A stretch of 64,000 nucleotides of DNA from Photobacterium sp. DA100 (GTDB lineage: Bacteria > Pseudomonadota > Gammaproteobacteria > Enterobacterales > Vibrionaceae). Within the stretch, counting starts at the first letter, position 1, and the number at the start of each line of letters is the position of its first letter. Below the pieces are notes generated by a model that ran no database searches, was not told the origin of the DNA, and was given only the letters and a program-made list of their open reading frames with translations. Location of the stretch: the NCBI RefSeq assembly GCF_029223585.1, contig NZ_CP119423.1, positions 3,038,001 to 3,102,000 of the forward strand, in the 5' to 3' direction. Shown here in pieces: positions 28,867 through 38,292 of the stretch. The position numbers and the translations under genes are program-made.

Positions 28867-29352
28867 TTACCAACCCAGCCAGTGACCAAGGCCCCAGAGA
28901 GCAATCATCGCCATGAAACCGGCCAAGATATCATCGACCATGATGCCAAGCCCACCGTGGACATGCTTGTCGAGCCAGCTGATCGGCCATGGCTTAACCA
29001 TATCGAAAAAGCGGAACAGCACAAACCCCGCCAGGACCCACTGCCAACTCACAACAGGGGCTATCGCCATGGTGATCCAGAAACCGACGAACTCATCCCA
29101 GACAATGCTGCCGTGATCATGGACACCCATATCATCAGAGGTTTTCTGGCAAATCGTAATACCGATAAAGGCAGCCACCACGGTGATCAGCAGGTAGACC
29201 GTGAAAGGCAACTGCACCATCAGCAAATACAACGGGATCGCTGCCACGGTTCCCATGGTACCCGGTATGATTGGAGAAAGGCCGCTACCAAAACCGGTCG
29301 CCAACAAATGCCATGGGTTTTTCAGGTTAATCTTGTCTTTCGGGTTTGCCAC
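28867..29352 (-). CDS. pgpA: Phosphatidylglycerophosphatase A
   Basis: Inner-membrane enzyme that dephosphorylates phosphatidylglycerol phosphate in phospholipid synthesis. It has 161 residues, with motifs GSGLSPIIPGTMGT near the N-terminus, the acidic motif SIVWDEFVGFW and a C-terminal GIMVDDILAG. Several hydrophobic helices are present. It is four bases downstream of thiL and ends the cluster. Confidence 0.96.
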   Translation of the reverse strand: MANPKDKINLKNPWHLLATGFGSGLSPIIPGTMGTVAAIPLYLLMVQLPFTVYLLITVVAAFIGITICQKTSDDMGVHDHGSIVWDEFVGFWITMAIAPVVSWQWVLAGFVLFRFFDMVKPWPISWLDKHVHGGLGIMVDDILAGFMAMIALWGLGHWLGW

Positions 29353-29355
29353 AAT

Positions 29356-30327
29356 TTACTCCGCAAAATGATCATATCCGTGCAGCTGCCAGTTTAGCGG
29401 CTGGCCATCGCGTACCAAGCGAGTCCCCTGCCCCGGTCGCAACTGGCCAATACAGGTTGCCTTTACGCCACTGTGGGCCAAGGCGATATCTACTGCGCCC
29501 CGATTCTGCTCCGGCACCGTAAAGCACAACTCATATTCTTCGCCACTGGCCAAGGCTAGCTGCAACGCTTTATCCCGCTCAGGCTCAAAGGCTTCCAGCT
29601 CTGGCGAAAGAGGTAGTTTATCAACGTCAATTTCTGCTGACACCCCTGAGCGTTGCAAAATATGCCCGAGGTCGCTAATCAGGCCATCCGAGATATCCAA
29701 TGCGGCCGAGGCTATTCCGCGCAATGCCTGTCCAGCCAGAATACGAGGCTGTGCCTTGTGGTGGCGCTCAAGCAAAGTTGACTCGAGCATCGGATCATCG
29801 ACTGTCCTCTGTCCCAGCAGCAATGCCAGGCCGGCGGCACTATCCCCCAAATTTCCGGTGACGTAGATCCAGTCACCTGAGTGGGCGCCGCTGCGGGTCA
29901 AGGCTTTACCCTTAGGAATAAAACCATGCACGGTCAGGGTGATACTGAGCGGCCCCTTGGTGGTGTCACCGCCCACTAGCTGGACATTGTAATACTCGGC
30001 CAAGGCGAAAAAGCCCTCGCAGAACCCTGCCAGCCAGGCCTCATCAGGCTTGGGCATAGTCAGAGCCAGCGAAACCCAAGCCGGCGTCGCCCCCATGGCG
30101 GCCAAATCACTGAGGTTGGAGGCCAGGGCCTTGTGGGCAACCCAGGCCGGATCAGCCTCGGCCAGAAAGTGGGTCCCCGCAACCAGCGAGTCGGTACTGA
30201 CGGCCAGCTGGCTCCCTTCCGGTACCTCCAGCAAGGCACAATCGTCACCGATTGCCAAAGGCACATCTTTTCGTTTCACGGCCTGGTGCTCAAAGTACCG
30301 GGCGATCAGATCAAATTCGTTTGCCAT
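29356..30327 (-). CDS. thiL: Thiamine-monophosphate kinase
   Basis: ATP-dependent phosphorylation of thiamine monophosphate to the active cofactor thiamine diphosphate. The 323-residue protein begins with FDLIARYF and has the family motifs [50 protein letters not shown] and [13 protein letters not shown] terminator-like hairpin precedes it, so some transcripts from nusB may stop short of it. Confidence 0.96.
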   Translation of the reverse strand: MANEFDLIARYFEHQAVKRKDVPLAIGDDCALLEVPEGSQLAVSTDSLVAGTHFLAEADPAWVAHKALASNLSDLAAMGATPAWVSLALTMPKPDEAWLAGFCEGFFALAEYYNVQLVGGDTTKGPLSITLTVHGFIPKGKALTRSGAHSGDWIYVTGNLGDSAAGLALLLGQRTVDDPMLESTLLERHHKAQPRILAGQALRGIASAALDISDGLISDLGHILQRSGVSAEIDVDKLPLSPELEAFEPERDKALQLALASGEEYELCFTVPEQNRGAVDIALAHSGVKATCIGQLRPGQGTRLVRDGQPLNWQLHGYDHFAE

Positions 30328-30346
30328 ATTCTTCTTTGGGTAGACA

Positions 30347-30374
30347 GAAAAAAGGCCAGCATTGCTGGCCTTTT
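30347..30374 (-). terminator. Terminator between nusB and thiL
   Basis: GGCCAGCAATGCTGGCC hairpin followed by TTTTTT on the minus strand. Because thiL-pgpA follow on the same strand within 20 bases, it probably attenuates read-through. Confidence 0.85.
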
Positions 30375-30389
30375 ACAATCATGTTGTGA

Positions 30390-30857
30390 TTACTTCTTGC
30401 GAAGTGATGGTGCTGCCTTGTCCAGCACACCATTCACAAACTTGTGGCTGTCTTCTGCACCGAAGGCTTTCGCCAGTTCGATTGCTTCGTTGATCACCAC
30501 TTTGAATGGTACGTCATCACGCTTCATCATCTCGTACATGGCAAGACGAAGTAGCGCCAGTTCCATTTGGTCCAGATCCTGAAGCGGACGCGACAGGTAA
30601 GGACGCATCTTGCTGTCCAGCTCCTGGTGGTTCAGAACAACACCGGTCAGTAGATCACGGAAGTAAGCTACGTCGGTATGTGGTGCTGCTAGCGCCGGGG
30701 CATCTGCCTGGTGCTCTTCTTCTTCAAAGTTGTCGCCAGAAAGGAAATGTTGCTCGATATCTGCAACGTTACCTTTGGTAATTTGCCAAGAATAGATTGC
30801 TTGTACAGCAAAGTGACGTGCGTTACGACGTGCGGCTGGTTTCACACTAACCCCCAT
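30390..30857 (-). CDS. nusB: Transcription antitermination protein NusB
   Basis: All-helical RNA-binding protein that pairs with NusE (S10) at boxA of rRNA leaders. The 155-residue protein has [16 protein letters not shown] at the N-terminus and [50 protein letters not shown] at the C-terminus. The central acidic [13 protein letters not shown] insert is somewhat longer than in E. coli. Its start touches the ribH stop codon. Confidence 0.96.
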   Translation of the reverse strand: MGVSVKPAARRNARHFAVQAIYSWQITKGNVADIEQHFLSGDNFEEEEHQADAPALAAPHTDVAYFRDLLTGVVLNHQELDSKMRPYLSRPLQDLDQMELALLRLAMYEMMKRDDVPFKVVINEAIELAKAFGAEDSHKFVNGVLDKAAPSLRKK

Positions 30858-31327
30858 TAGGATTCAATTTGGGACAGGACATTAACCATTTCAAGCGCGC
30901 TTAGTGCAGCCTCTGCCCCTTTATTACCAGCCTTGGTACCGGCACGCTCAATGGCTTGTTCGATAGAATCTACAGTCAGAACACCGAATGCTACTGGAGT
31001 ATTGTACTCAAGCGCAACCTGTGCCAGACCTTTGTTACACTCACCGGCAACATAATCAAAATGTGGCGTACCGCCACGGATCACAGAGCCAAGCGCAACG
31101 ATAGCGTCATAACGATCGCTTTTAGCAACTTGCTGTGCCACAAGCGGAAGCTCGTATGCACCCGGACAACGAACAACAGTGATGTTGTCGTCGCTTACCT
31201 GACCCTGACGTTTCAGAGCGTCTAGCGCGCCTTCTAGCAAGCTTTCATTGATGAAGCTGTTAAAGCGTGAAATTACGATAGCAACTTTTGCGTTTGGTGC
31301 CGCGATGGCGCCTTCGATTACCTTCAT
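30857..31327 (-). CDS. ribH: 6,7-dimethyl-8-ribityllumazine synthase
   Basis: Joins 3,4-dihydroxybutanone phosphate with the ribityl-pyrimidine to make lumazine. The start [23 protein letters not shown] at 31327 is the family N-terminus; the frame extends upstream without support. Motifs seen are [22 protein letters not shown] and FGVLTVDS. The product has 156 residues. Confidence 0.97.
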   Translation of the reverse strand: MKVIEGAIAAPNAKVAIVISRFNSFINESLLEGALDALKRQGQVSDDNITVVRCPGAYELPLVAQQVAKSDRYDAIVALGSVIRGGTPHFDYVAGECNKGLAQVALEYNTPVAFGVLTVDSIEQAIERAGTKAGNKGAEAALSALEMVNVLSQIES

Positions 31328-31501
31328 GGGCCTTCCTGTGACTATGTCATTTTTCCGGTATGAGAAACCGCGGGAGTCTATCACACTTTGTGCGTTATAC
31401 CAATTGGCATATTTCAGCCCCCGCCAGCCCTGTACCGGCAAGATTTCAAATTAATAAATGGGCAAATATTTCAGATAACAGCGGGCACTCGCCCGCCTTC
31501 A

Positions 31502-32605
31502 TTATTCGCAAATATATTCAATCGCTTCGAGGCCAAAACCCGATAGCGAATGGTAGCGCTGAGTACTCGATGACAGCAGGCGCATTTTAGAAACGCCCAG
31601 ATCAGCCAAGATTTGAGAGCCCACGCCAACCTGGCGCGATTGATCTTTCGGATTCAGTTTCACGCCCGGCTTGCCTTCTTCCTGAGCCGCCATGTGCTGT
31701 ACCTTGGTAATGATCGATTCCTGGCTTTCAGCCTTGCTCAGAACCACCAATACCCCGCCTTCGTCGGCAATGCGCTTCATCGCCGACGGCAGTGTCCACT
31801 GGGTTGCCCCCGAGTGGAGAATATCCTTGAACGTATCTTGCAGGTGGACACGGACCAAAGTCGGCTCACCGTCAACAACATCGCCTTTTTGCAGAGCGTA
31901 GTGCACCTGGTTGTCGATGGTGTCACGGTAGGTGATCATCTCGAAATCACCGAATTCGGTTGGCAGCGTACACTGCGCGACACGCTCGATAGTGGTTTCG
32001 TTGTTATTGCGGTACTCAATCAGATCCGCAATGGTACCCAGCTTCAGGCCGTGCTGCTGCGCAAACACTTCAAGATCCGGGCGGCGCGCCATGGTACCGT
32101 CTTCGTTGAGGATCTCAACAATCACGCTCGCTGGCTCAAGGCCTGCCAAACGGGCCACATCACAGCCGGCTTCGGTGTGACCGGCACGGGCAAGAACACC
32201 GCCTTCCTGCGCCATCAGTGGGAAGATATGGCCGGGCATCACAATATCAGCTGGCGACGCATCAGGCGCCACGGCTGCCTGCACGGTCACAGCCCGGTCT
32301 GATGCCGAAATCCCCGTCGTCACGCCTTCAGCCGCTTCAATCGACACGGTGAAGTTGGTGCTGAACTGCTCGGTATTGTCCTGCACCATGAGAGGCAGCT
32401 TAAGCTGCTTACAGCGCGACTTGGTCAAGGTCAGGCAGATCAAACCACGGCCATGGCGGGCCATGAAGTTAATTGCCTCGGGGGTGATTTTTTCCGCCGC
32501 AATGATCAGATCGCCTTCATTTTCACGATCTTCGTCATCCATCAGGATAACCATCTTACCTAGGCGGATATCTTCGATGATTTCCTTTGCACTGCTTAGA
32601 GCCAT
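31502..32605 (-). CDS. ribB: 3,4-dihydroxy-2-butanone-4-phosphate synthase with degenerate RibA-like domain
   Basis: The N-terminal part (residues 1-205) is a full RibB domain with [41 protein letters not shown] and [13 protein letters not shown]; it converts ribulose-5-phosphate to dihydroxybutanone phosphate. The C-terminal part (210-367) aligns in shape with GTP cyclohydrolase II, but the zinc-binding cysteine cluster of active RibA (a C..C.C pattern after RVHSEC) is absent: here it reads [15 protein letters not shown]. This is the RibBX-type layout known from related marine gammaproteobacteria. RibA must be encoded elsewhere. Confidence 0.93.
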   Translation of the reverse strand: MALSSAKEIIEDIRLGKMVILMDDEDRENEGDLIIAAEKITPEAINFMARHGRGLICLTLTKSRCKQLKLPLMVQDNTEQFSTNFTVSIEAAEGVTTGISASDRAVTVQAAVAPDASPADIVMPGHIFPLMAQEGGVLARAGHTEAGCDVARLAGLEPASVIVEILNEDGTMARRPDLEVFAQQHGLKLGTIADLIEYRNNNETTIERVAQCTLPTEFGDFEMITYRDTIDNQVHYALQKGDVVDGEPTLVRVHLQDTFKDILHSGATQWTLPSAMKRIADEGGVLVVLSKAESQESIITKVQHMAAQEEGKPGVKLNPKDQSRQVGVGSQILADLGVSKMRLLSSSTQRYHSLSGFGLEAIEYICE

Positions 32606-32640
32606 ATCGCTACCTTAATTCTTGTTAATCTTCTGTCTGT

Positions 32641-33297
32641 TTATCGAAGGAACCCGCTGCGGGCCAGCAAATCCATAGAAACTTCTGACTTCGGCTCTGC
32701 AGCCTTCTCGCCCAGCATCAAGCGCTCGAGGTAACGGGCAATCACGTCAACTTCCAGGTTAACCTTGCGGCCAGCGGCGAACGCTTCCATGGTGGTTTCT
32801 GATGCGGTATGCGGCACGATGGTCAGCTTGAACTCGTCGCCCCGGATAGCATTGACCGTCAGGCTAATGCCATCGACAGCCACCGAGCCTTTCTCCGAAA
32901 TATATTTGGCCAGATGAGCCGGAGCCTTGAGCCAAAACTCAATCGCACGGCCGGTATGGGTACGCTCAATCACCTCGGCCACATCATCGACATGACCAGA
33001 TACCATATGGCCACCGAAACGGGTGGTTGGCAGCATGGCTTTCTCGAGGTTAACCTTCTGCCCAGTACGGTAATTGACAAATGCGGTACGCTTGAGGGTT
33101 TCTAGCGACAAATCAGCCACGTAGCCCGAGCCAGTCAGTGCTACCACAGTCAGACACACACCGTTGGTTGCAATACTGTCACCCAATTTTACATCGGATA
33201 GGTCCAGCTTGCCGGAGTCCACCGTCACAGAAATGTCTTTGCCTTTTGGGGTCAGGGCCGTAATTGTACCCACGGCTTCAATAATGCCAGTAAACAT
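32641..33297 (-). CDS. ribE: Riboflavin synthase alpha chain
   Basis: Dismutates two lumazine molecules to riboflavin. The 218-residue protein has the characteristic tandem lumazine-binding halves, each with a GVCLTV-like or GISLTV segment (IATNGVCLTVVAL at about residue 45; VAVDGISLTVNAI at about 145), beginning MFTGIIEAVGTI. It lies between ribD and ribBA on the same strand. Confidence 0.97.
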   Translation of the reverse strand: MFTGIIEAVGTITALTPKGKDISVTVDSGKLDLSDVKLGDSIATNGVCLTVVALTGSGYVADLSLETLKRTAFVNYRTGQKVNLEKAMLPTTRFGGHMVSGHVDDVAEVIERTHTGRAIEFWLKAPAHLAKYISEKGSVAVDGISLTVNAIRGDEFKLTIVPHTASETTMEAFAAGRKVNLEVDVIARYLERLMLGEKAAEPKSEVSMDLLARSGFLR

Positions 33298-33305
33298 GTC
33301 AAACC

Positions 33306-34454
33306 TTATTCTTTGTCTGCATTGAGTAAATCAGATTGGATGTGATGCTGAATACGGGAAGTGATACGCACATCACCGCCGACCATTCGTACATCCGAGA
33401 TGCTCAGTTCGGGAACCTGGGCCATCGACACCAGCCCGTTGAGATCCACCAGGCCACGGCTATCGCTGCCCATCAACTTGGGGGCCTGGTACAGGATCAG
33501 CTCATCCACCAACCCCGCCTGCAACAGGCCGCCAGCAAGGCCAGCGCCCGCTTCCACCCAGATATGGTTAATATTGTGCTTCGCCAGCTCAACCATCAGC
33601 GCACGGAGGTCAATCCCCTCGCCTGCTGGCATAACCAGTTGTTCTACATCCTGCGGCCATTCCAGCGTATCGGCCTGCTTTCTTGCCAGTAGCGTTTTAC
33701 CCGGCAGGCTAACCAGACGGTGCTGCGGTGTCACCCGGTTCTGGCTATCGATCACCACGCGCACCGGCTGTCGCAGTTCCGCCTCAGGATAATCCTGCTG
33801 GATGTCCTCACCCAGTTCCTGCCAACGGACGTTCAACGACGGGTCATCGGCCAATACCGTCGCGCTGGTCGACAAAATAGCCCCGGCCTTGGCTCGGTAA
33901 CGCTGGACATCCGCCCTGGCGGCCGGCCCCGTGATCCACTTGCTTTTGCCATTGGCCAAGGCGGTACGACCGTCAAGGCTGGCTGCCAGCTTGAGCTGGA
34001 CATACGGCAGGCCGGTCTTCATCACCTTGATAAACCCTGGATTCAACGCTTCGGCATCTTGCTCCAACAAGCCTGTTTGCACGTCAATATCGGCCTGTTG
34101 CAGGATGGCTATGCCTCGCCCGGCAACTTTCGGGTTGGGATCCACCATCGCGCAGACCACACGTTCAACGCCGGCCTTGACCAGCGCTTCGGCACATGGC
34201 GGGGTCCGGCCATAGTGAGAGCAAGGCTCCAGCGTGACATACGCCGTTGCCCCTTTTGCCTTTTCACCAGCAGCACGCAGCGCAAACACTTCAGCATGGG
34301 GTTCGCCCGCACGGTAATGATAGCCTTCGCCGACAATTTCATCGCCATGGGCGATCACACAGCCGACATTGGGGTTAGGGGTGGTAGTGTACTGACCGTT
34401 CTTCGCCAACGAGATTGCGCGGAGCATCATGGCATGGTCGATAGATGAGAACAT
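33306..34454 (-). CDS. ribD: Bifunctional pyrimidine deaminase/reductase RibD
   Basis: Carries out the second and third steps of riboflavin synthesis. The N-terminal zinc deaminase domain shows HAEVFAL and PCSHYGRTPPCAEAL. The C-terminal NADPH reductase domain shows LKLAASLDGRTAL and VEAGAGLAGGLLQAGLVDELILYQAPKLMG. The protein has 382 residues and starts MFSSIDHAMM. It is 8 bases upstream of ribE. Confidence 0.97.
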   Translation of the reverse strand: MFSSIDHAMMLRAISLAKNGQYTTTPNPNVGCVIAHGDEIVGEGYHYRAGEPHAEVFALRAAGEKAKGATAYVTLEPCSHYGRTPPCAEALVKAGVERVVCAMVDPNPKVAGRGIAILQQADIDVQTGLLEQDAEALNPGFIKVMKTGLPYVQLKLAASLDGRTALANGKSKWITGPAARADVQRYRAKAGAILSTSATVLADDPSLNVRWQELGEDIQQDYPEAELRQPVRVVIDSQNRVTPQHRLVSLPGKTLLARKQADTLEWPQDVEQLVMPAGEGIDLRALMVELAKHNINHIWVEAGAGLAGGLLQAGLVDELILYQAPKLMGSDSRGLVDLNGLVSMAQVPELSISDVRMVGGDVRITSRIQHHIQSDLLNADKE

Positions 34455-34502
34455 GGGACTTCAGTATCGGTTAGAAGGCCGGCGCATTTCGTCCGGCATC
34501 AA

Positions 34503-34952
34503 TTATTTTTCCAGTTTAGCGATTTCTTCACCAAACTCACGAATGTCTTCAAAACTGCGGTAGACGGAAGCAAAGCGGATATAAGCCACTTTATCGAGCT
34601 CTTTCAAGGCTTCCATCACCAGGTTACCGATCATTTCCGACGGCACTTCGCGCTCACCGGTCGCCCGCAGGCGTGACTTGATGGTATTGATGGCGCGCTC
34701 GATGTCATCGGCGCTGACAGGGCGCTTTTCCAACGCACGCTGGATCCCACCGCGCAATTTATCTTCATTGAACGGGTCACGGTTACCATTGGTTTTGATC
34801 ACCCGAGGCATCACCAGTTCAGCCGTTTCAAACGTCGTGTAACGTTCACTGCATGCTAGGCATTGACGGCGGCGACGAACCTGATGGCCATCGGCCACCA
34901 ATCGAGAATCTATTACTTTGGTGTCATTCGCACCACAAAAAGGACAATGCAT
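34503..34952 (-). CDS. nrdR: Transcriptional repressor NrdR
   Basis: Nucleotide-sensing repressor of ribonucleotide reductase genes. The 149-residue protein has the N-terminal zinc ribbon ([17 protein letters not shown] with [12 protein letters not shown]) and an ATP-cone domain ([29 protein letters not shown]). It heads the conserved nrdR-rib-nusB cluster. Confidence 0.97.
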   Translation of the reverse strand: MHCPFCGANDTKVIDSRLVADGHQVRRRRQCLACSERYTTFETAELVMPRVIKTNGNRDPFNEDKLRGGIQRALEKRPVSADDIERAINTIKSRLRATGEREVPSEMIGNLVMEALKELDKVAYIRFASVYRSFEDIREFGEEIAKLEK

Positions 34953-35051
34953 CTTGCCTCCTCAACTTCGTCGCACCAGTGTAACCCATTTCAGTAACGG
35001 GGGGAGACTATTACCACAAAATTTCTCGCGAAAATGCGGCCAACAGGCAAT

Positions 35052-35084
35052 AAAAAAGGGCCTGCAAGCCGCAGACCCCCTTTC
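35052..35084 (-). terminator. Terminator of glyA
   Basis: Minus-strand stem GGGTCTGC-GGCTT-GCAGGCCC followed by TTTTTT. Confidence 0.88.
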
Positions 35085-35116
35085 GCTCTATTACCGCCGC
35101 TGACCGGCACCTGCCA

Positions 35117-36367
35117 TTATGCGTAAACAGGTAGGCGCTTACAGATCTCCAGCACCTTCGCCTTGGTCGCTTCAATCACTTCTGGGTTGTCGATGTTATC
35201 CATCACATCACACATCCAGTTCGCCAGTTGCTTGGCATCCTCAACGGTAAAGCCACGGCGGGTGATCGCTGGCGTACCAACACGGATACCCGACGTCACA
35301 AACGGGCTGCGCGGATCATTCGGTACGCTGTTCTTGTTCACCGTGATGTTGGCAGCACCCAGCGCCGCGTCGGCTTCTTTACCGGTGATCCCCTTGTCGA
35401 TCAGATCAACCAGGAACAGGTGGTTCTCTGTGCTGCCAGAGACAATCTTGTAACCGCGCTCCAGGAATTCGCCGACCATGGCCTTGGCATTTTCAACCAC
35501 GCGGGCCTGGTAGTCTTTGAACTCCGGCTCCATCGCTTCTTTGAATGCCACCGCCTTCGCTGCAATCACATGCATCAAAGGACCGCCCTGGCCACCCGGG
35601 AATACGGCTGAGTTCAGCTTCTTGTAAAGGTCTTCCCCGGCCGATGACAGGATCAGGCCGCCTCGCGGGCCCGCCAACGTTTTGTGCGTGGTCGTCGTCA
35701 CGACATGGGCATGCGGAACCGGGTTCGGGTAAACGCCTGCGGCAATCAAACCGGCAACATGCGCCATGTCCACGAAGAAGTACGCACCGACTTTGTCGGC
35801 GATCTCGCGCATGCGCTTCCAGTCAACAATCTGAGAGTAGGCAGAGAAACCGCCGATGATCATTTTTGGCTTGTGCTCAAGAGCCAAAGCTTCCACTTCG
35901 GCATAATCGATCTGGCCCTGCTCATCGATGCCGTAAGGGATGATGTTGTATAGCTTGCCCGAGAAGTTAACTGGCGAGCCGTGAGTCAAGTGGCCGCCGT
36001 GTGCCAGGCTCATCCCCAGAACGGTATCACCAGCATTGAGTAGCGCCATGTACACTGCGTTGTTGGCTTGAGAGCCAGAGTGAGGCTGAACGTTGGCATA
36101 CTCGGCACCAAATAGCTGGCAGGCGCGGTCAATCGCTAGCTGCTCGGCTTTGTCAACGTACTCACAACCACCGTAGTAACGCTTGCCCGGGTAGCCTTCG
36201 GCGTACTTGTTGGTCAGCTGGGAGCCCTGAGCTTCCATCACGCGTGGGCTGGTGTAGTTTTCAGAAGCAATCAACTCGATGTGCTCTTCCTGACGCGCCG
36301 TTTCTTCCTGAATCGCTGCAAATAGTTCAGCATCGTAATCGGCAATATTCATGTCGCGCTTTAGCAT
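35117..36367 (-). CDS. glyA: Serine hydroxymethyltransferase
   Basis: PLP enzyme interconverting serine and glycine with transfer of a one-carbon unit to tetrahydrofolate. The 416-residue protein has the PLP lysine in [15 protein letters not shown], plus [10 protein letters not shown] and [32 protein letters not shown]-type upstream sequence gives CAGGAGA as ribosome-binding site on the minus strand. A perfect PurR box lies at 36502-36517, as expected for a gene feeding purine synthesis. Confidence 0.98.
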   Translation of the reverse strand: MLKRDMNIADYDAELFAAIQEETARQEEHIELIASENYTSPRVMEAQGSQLTNKYAEGYPGKRYYGGCEYVDKAEQLAIDRACQLFGAEYANVQPHSGSQANNAVYMALLNAGDTVLGMSLAHGGHLTHGSPVNFSGKLYNIIPYGIDEQGQIDYAEVEALALEHKPKMIIGGFSAYSQIVDWKRMREIADKVGAYFFVDMAHVAGLIAAGVYPNPVPHAHVVTTTTHKTLAGPRGGLILSSAGEDLYKKLNSAVFPGGQGGPLMHVIAAKAVAFKEAMEPEFKDYQARVVENAKAMVGEFLERGYKIVSGSTENHLFLVDLIDKGITGKEADAALGAANITVNKNSVPNDPRSPFVTSGIRVGTPAITRRGFTVEDAKQLANWMCDVMDNIDNPEVIEATKAKVLEICKRLPVYA

Positions 36368-36811
36368 CTGTATCTCCTGACTCAGATTGTTTTAGTCCTT
36401 TTTGTCTCTGGCAAGCCGGTTAGTAGCCACGCCGACAAAGAGGCAGTAAACACATAAAATTGGCAAAAAACGGAAAAACCGCAAAGCTAGGCGCCACGTG
36501 GACGCAAACGTTTTCGTCTCGCCTGTAGATAACACAGTATTTTACATAATTTGATCTAAATCAGATACCCCTATTGTGACTTTTTATTGGTATTTATTTC
36601 ATTTTTGGTATGAATTGTTTTCAAGTTGTTCACTCCCTCGGCATAGGTAACCAAAGATAAAATACCCATATTACAAGTAATGATTGAAATTAATTTTTTA
36701 CGACAGCGTAATTTAATTTGTACACCGACTAACAGACAGATTTATTGCCAGCTATCACGCTTGTCACCAATGCCCTATATCATGACGCCTCCATACATAA
36801 GGAGTGTTGTC
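36368..36811. other. Divergent regulatory region between glyA and the yitT-like gene
   Basis: About 440 bases. It contains the glyA PurR box. Beyond that it is AT-rich (TGATCTAAATCAGAT near 36550) with no supported gene. The open frame that begins at 36680 lacks a ribosome-binding site until 36799. Confidence 0.6.
36502..36517 (-). promoter_or_regulatory. PurR box of glyA
   Basis: ACGCAAACGTTTTCGT fits the PurR consensus ANGCAANCGNTTNCNT at every fixed position. It lies 135 bases upstream of the glyA start. Confidence 0.85.
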
Positions 36812-37429
36812 TTGAGCGGTTATCATCATTCACTGAAAGAAAATATCATTGCTATTCTTACCGGTACTTTCATCGTTGCCCAAGGGGTTTTCTTTCTCCA
36901 ACAAGCCGATCTTCTCACCGGCGGAACCACTGGCCTGGCCCTGCTGATCAGCCAGTTTGTCGATCTGTCCTTTGGCCAGCTGTACTTTATGATGAACTGC
37001 CCGTTTTACCTGATGGCCTGGTTCCGTATGGGCAGGAGCTTTGCGGTCACTAGCGTGATTTCCGGCGGTCTGGTATCCATCATTACCGACAACCTCCACC
37101 ACGTTTTGGAGATCAGCCGCCTCGAACCGCTTTACTGCGCCCTGATCGGTGGCTTGCTGATGGGCTTGGGTATGCTGATCCTATTTCGCCATAAAACCAG
37201 CCTGGGTGGCTTCAACGTGCTGGTACTGTTTCTTCAGGAAAAAATGGGCTGGTCGGCCGGCAAGCTGCAGATGGGGATTGATATCACCATTTTGGTGGCT
37301 TCTTTCTTCCTGGTCAGCCCGATGGTATTGCTATTCTCGGTCGTCGGCGCTTTCATGCTGAACCTGGTTCTGGCGATGAACCACAAACCAGGCCGCTACA
37401 GCGGTGAGCTAAAGCCGCAGGCAAGTTAA
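36812..37429 (+). CDS. YitT-family membrane protein
   Basis: A multi-pass inner-membrane protein of the YitT/DUF161 family; its function is not established. I place the start at the TTG at 36812, seven bases after AAGGAG (36799-36804). In-frame ATGs at 36680, 36770 and 36782 lack such a site. The product of about 205 residues shows IIAILTGTFIVAQGVFFLQQADLLTGGTTGLALL, then about five more hydrophobic helices, with the family GGTTGLALL and TSLGGFNVLVLFLQ repeats. Confidence 0.85.
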   Translation: MSGYHHSLKENIIAILTGTFIVAQGVFFLQQADLLTGGTTGLALLISQFVDLSFGQLYFMMNCPFYLMAWFRMGRSFAVTSVISGGLVSIITDNLHHVLEISRLEPLYCALIGGLLMGLGMLILFRHKTSLGGFNVLVLFLQEKMGWSAGKLQMGIDITILVASFFLVSPMVLLFSVVGAFMLNLVLAMNHKPGRYSGELKPQAS

Positions 37430-37434
37430 GACTC

Positions 37435-37483
37435 GGCTAAAGGCTAAAGGCTAAAGGCTAAAGGCTAAAGGCTAAAGGCTAAA
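37435..37483. repeat. Heptamer tandem repeat (GGCTAAA), 7 copies
   Basis: Seven perfect GGCTAAA units immediately after the yitT-like stop codon and before the shared terminator. The unit differs from the GGGTCCT arrays. Confidence 0.97.
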
Positions 37484-37486
37484 AAT

Positions 37487-37520
37487 AAAAAAAGAGGTCG
37501 CATCCTGCGACCTCTTTTTT
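37487..37520 (+). terminator. Bidirectional terminator between the yitT-like gene and dps
   Basis: AAAGAGGTCGCA-TCC-TGCGACCTCTTTTTT, a perfect stem flanked by A- and T-runs for both convergent genes. Confidence 0.94.
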
Positions 37521-37564
37521 CGAGCCTAATTCCCGTGAATGCTGCAGTGCCTAGACGCTGTGTG

Positions 37565-38041
37565 TCAATTACGGTTATATGCGTTGAACATCCACATCAG
37601 CTTTTCTTGCTCACGGATATAATCGCCCATAATCGCGGCGGTACCCTCGTCATCGGCCTCTCCGGCAAGAGCAAGAATGCCACGCTGCATGCCGAGGATA
37701 ACGCTGAACCCTTGCTGCAGGCCGCCAACACACTCATCACCAGCATGGGCGTTAAGGTGCTCTTTGATTTCACTCACTTCCACATAATGAGTAAAACTGT
37801 GTGAAGGTGTTGCGCCCAATGTCAGCACTCGCTCGGCCAGTTCATCGATTTTGACCTGCAAATCGGTATAGATCTCTTCAAATTTCGCATGCAACTCAAA
37901 GAACTCTTTGCCTTTGATATTCCAATGGTAACCACGCGTGTTCATGTAAAGTACTTGGTAGTTGGCCAGCAGCTTGTTGAGTTCAACAGCCAACGCTTGC
38001 GCTTTACTGCTATCCAGGCCAATCATATTGTGTGTAGACAT
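37565..38041 (-). CDS. dps: Dps-family ferritin-like DNA-protection protein
   Basis: Dodecameric mini-ferritin that stores iron and protects DNA against peroxide. The 158-residue protein has the intersubunit ferroxidase ligands in YHWNIKGKEFFELHAKFEEIY, with typical surrounding sequence LNKLLANYQVLYMNTRGYHW. I chose the ATG at 38041 because it follows a GGGGGA site; in-frame ATGs at 38047 and 38068 overlap or precede it. Confidence 0.93.
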   Translation of the reverse strand: MSTHNMIGLDSSKAQALAVELNKLLANYQVLYMNTRGYHWNIKGKEFFELHAKFEEIYTDLQVKIDELAERVLTLGATPSHSFTHYVEVSEIKEHLNAHAGDECVGGLQQGFSVILGMQRGILALAGEADDEGTAAIMGDYIREQEKLMWMFNAYNRN

Positions 38042-38137
38042 AATCATTTCCCCCTTGGTTTTCCTCAATAATACGGGCGGGAATGACCTTGCTCCATTCG
38101 TATTGATTTATACATTCAATAGATTAAACCTATTGAT

Positions 38138-38193
38138 GGGGTGCTGGGGTGCTGGGGTGCTGGGGTGCTGGGGTGCTGGGGTGCTGGGGTGCT
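38138..38193. repeat. Octamer tandem repeat (GGGGTGCT), 7 copies
   Basis: Seven perfect units in the region between dps and glnB. It is followed by the same CTAGG-rich block seen at 1765 and 19826. Confidence 0.97.
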
Positions 38194-38243
38194 GCAGAAT
38201 TTTTGAATAAACGATTGAGCGTCAAGCTATTTATTGGCTTTAC

Positions 38244-38284
38244 TCTCTTCCTAGGATCTAGAACCCGCTTTTCCTAGGGCCTCG
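38244..38284. repeat. CTAGG-rich flank of the composite repeat element
   Basis: CTCTTCCTAGGATCTAG followed by ACCCGCTTTTCCTAGGGCC (38263-38281); the latter is identical to 1794-1812. Confidence 0.8.
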
Positions 38285-38292
38285 TTGGCTAT

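Noticed and set aside
31330..34502. FMN riboswitch within the rib cluster
   Set aside because: The intergenic gaps are too short (under 180 bases) and lack the conserved AGGGGCA-type core.
35117..36600. Glycine riboswitch upstream of glyA
   Set aside because: I looked for the tandem conserved aptamer features in the leader and saw none; the PurR box is sufficient to explain control.
37435..38193. Tandem arrays considered as CRISPR
   Set aside because: The units are 7-8 bp, directly adjacent and without spacers; no cas genes are present.
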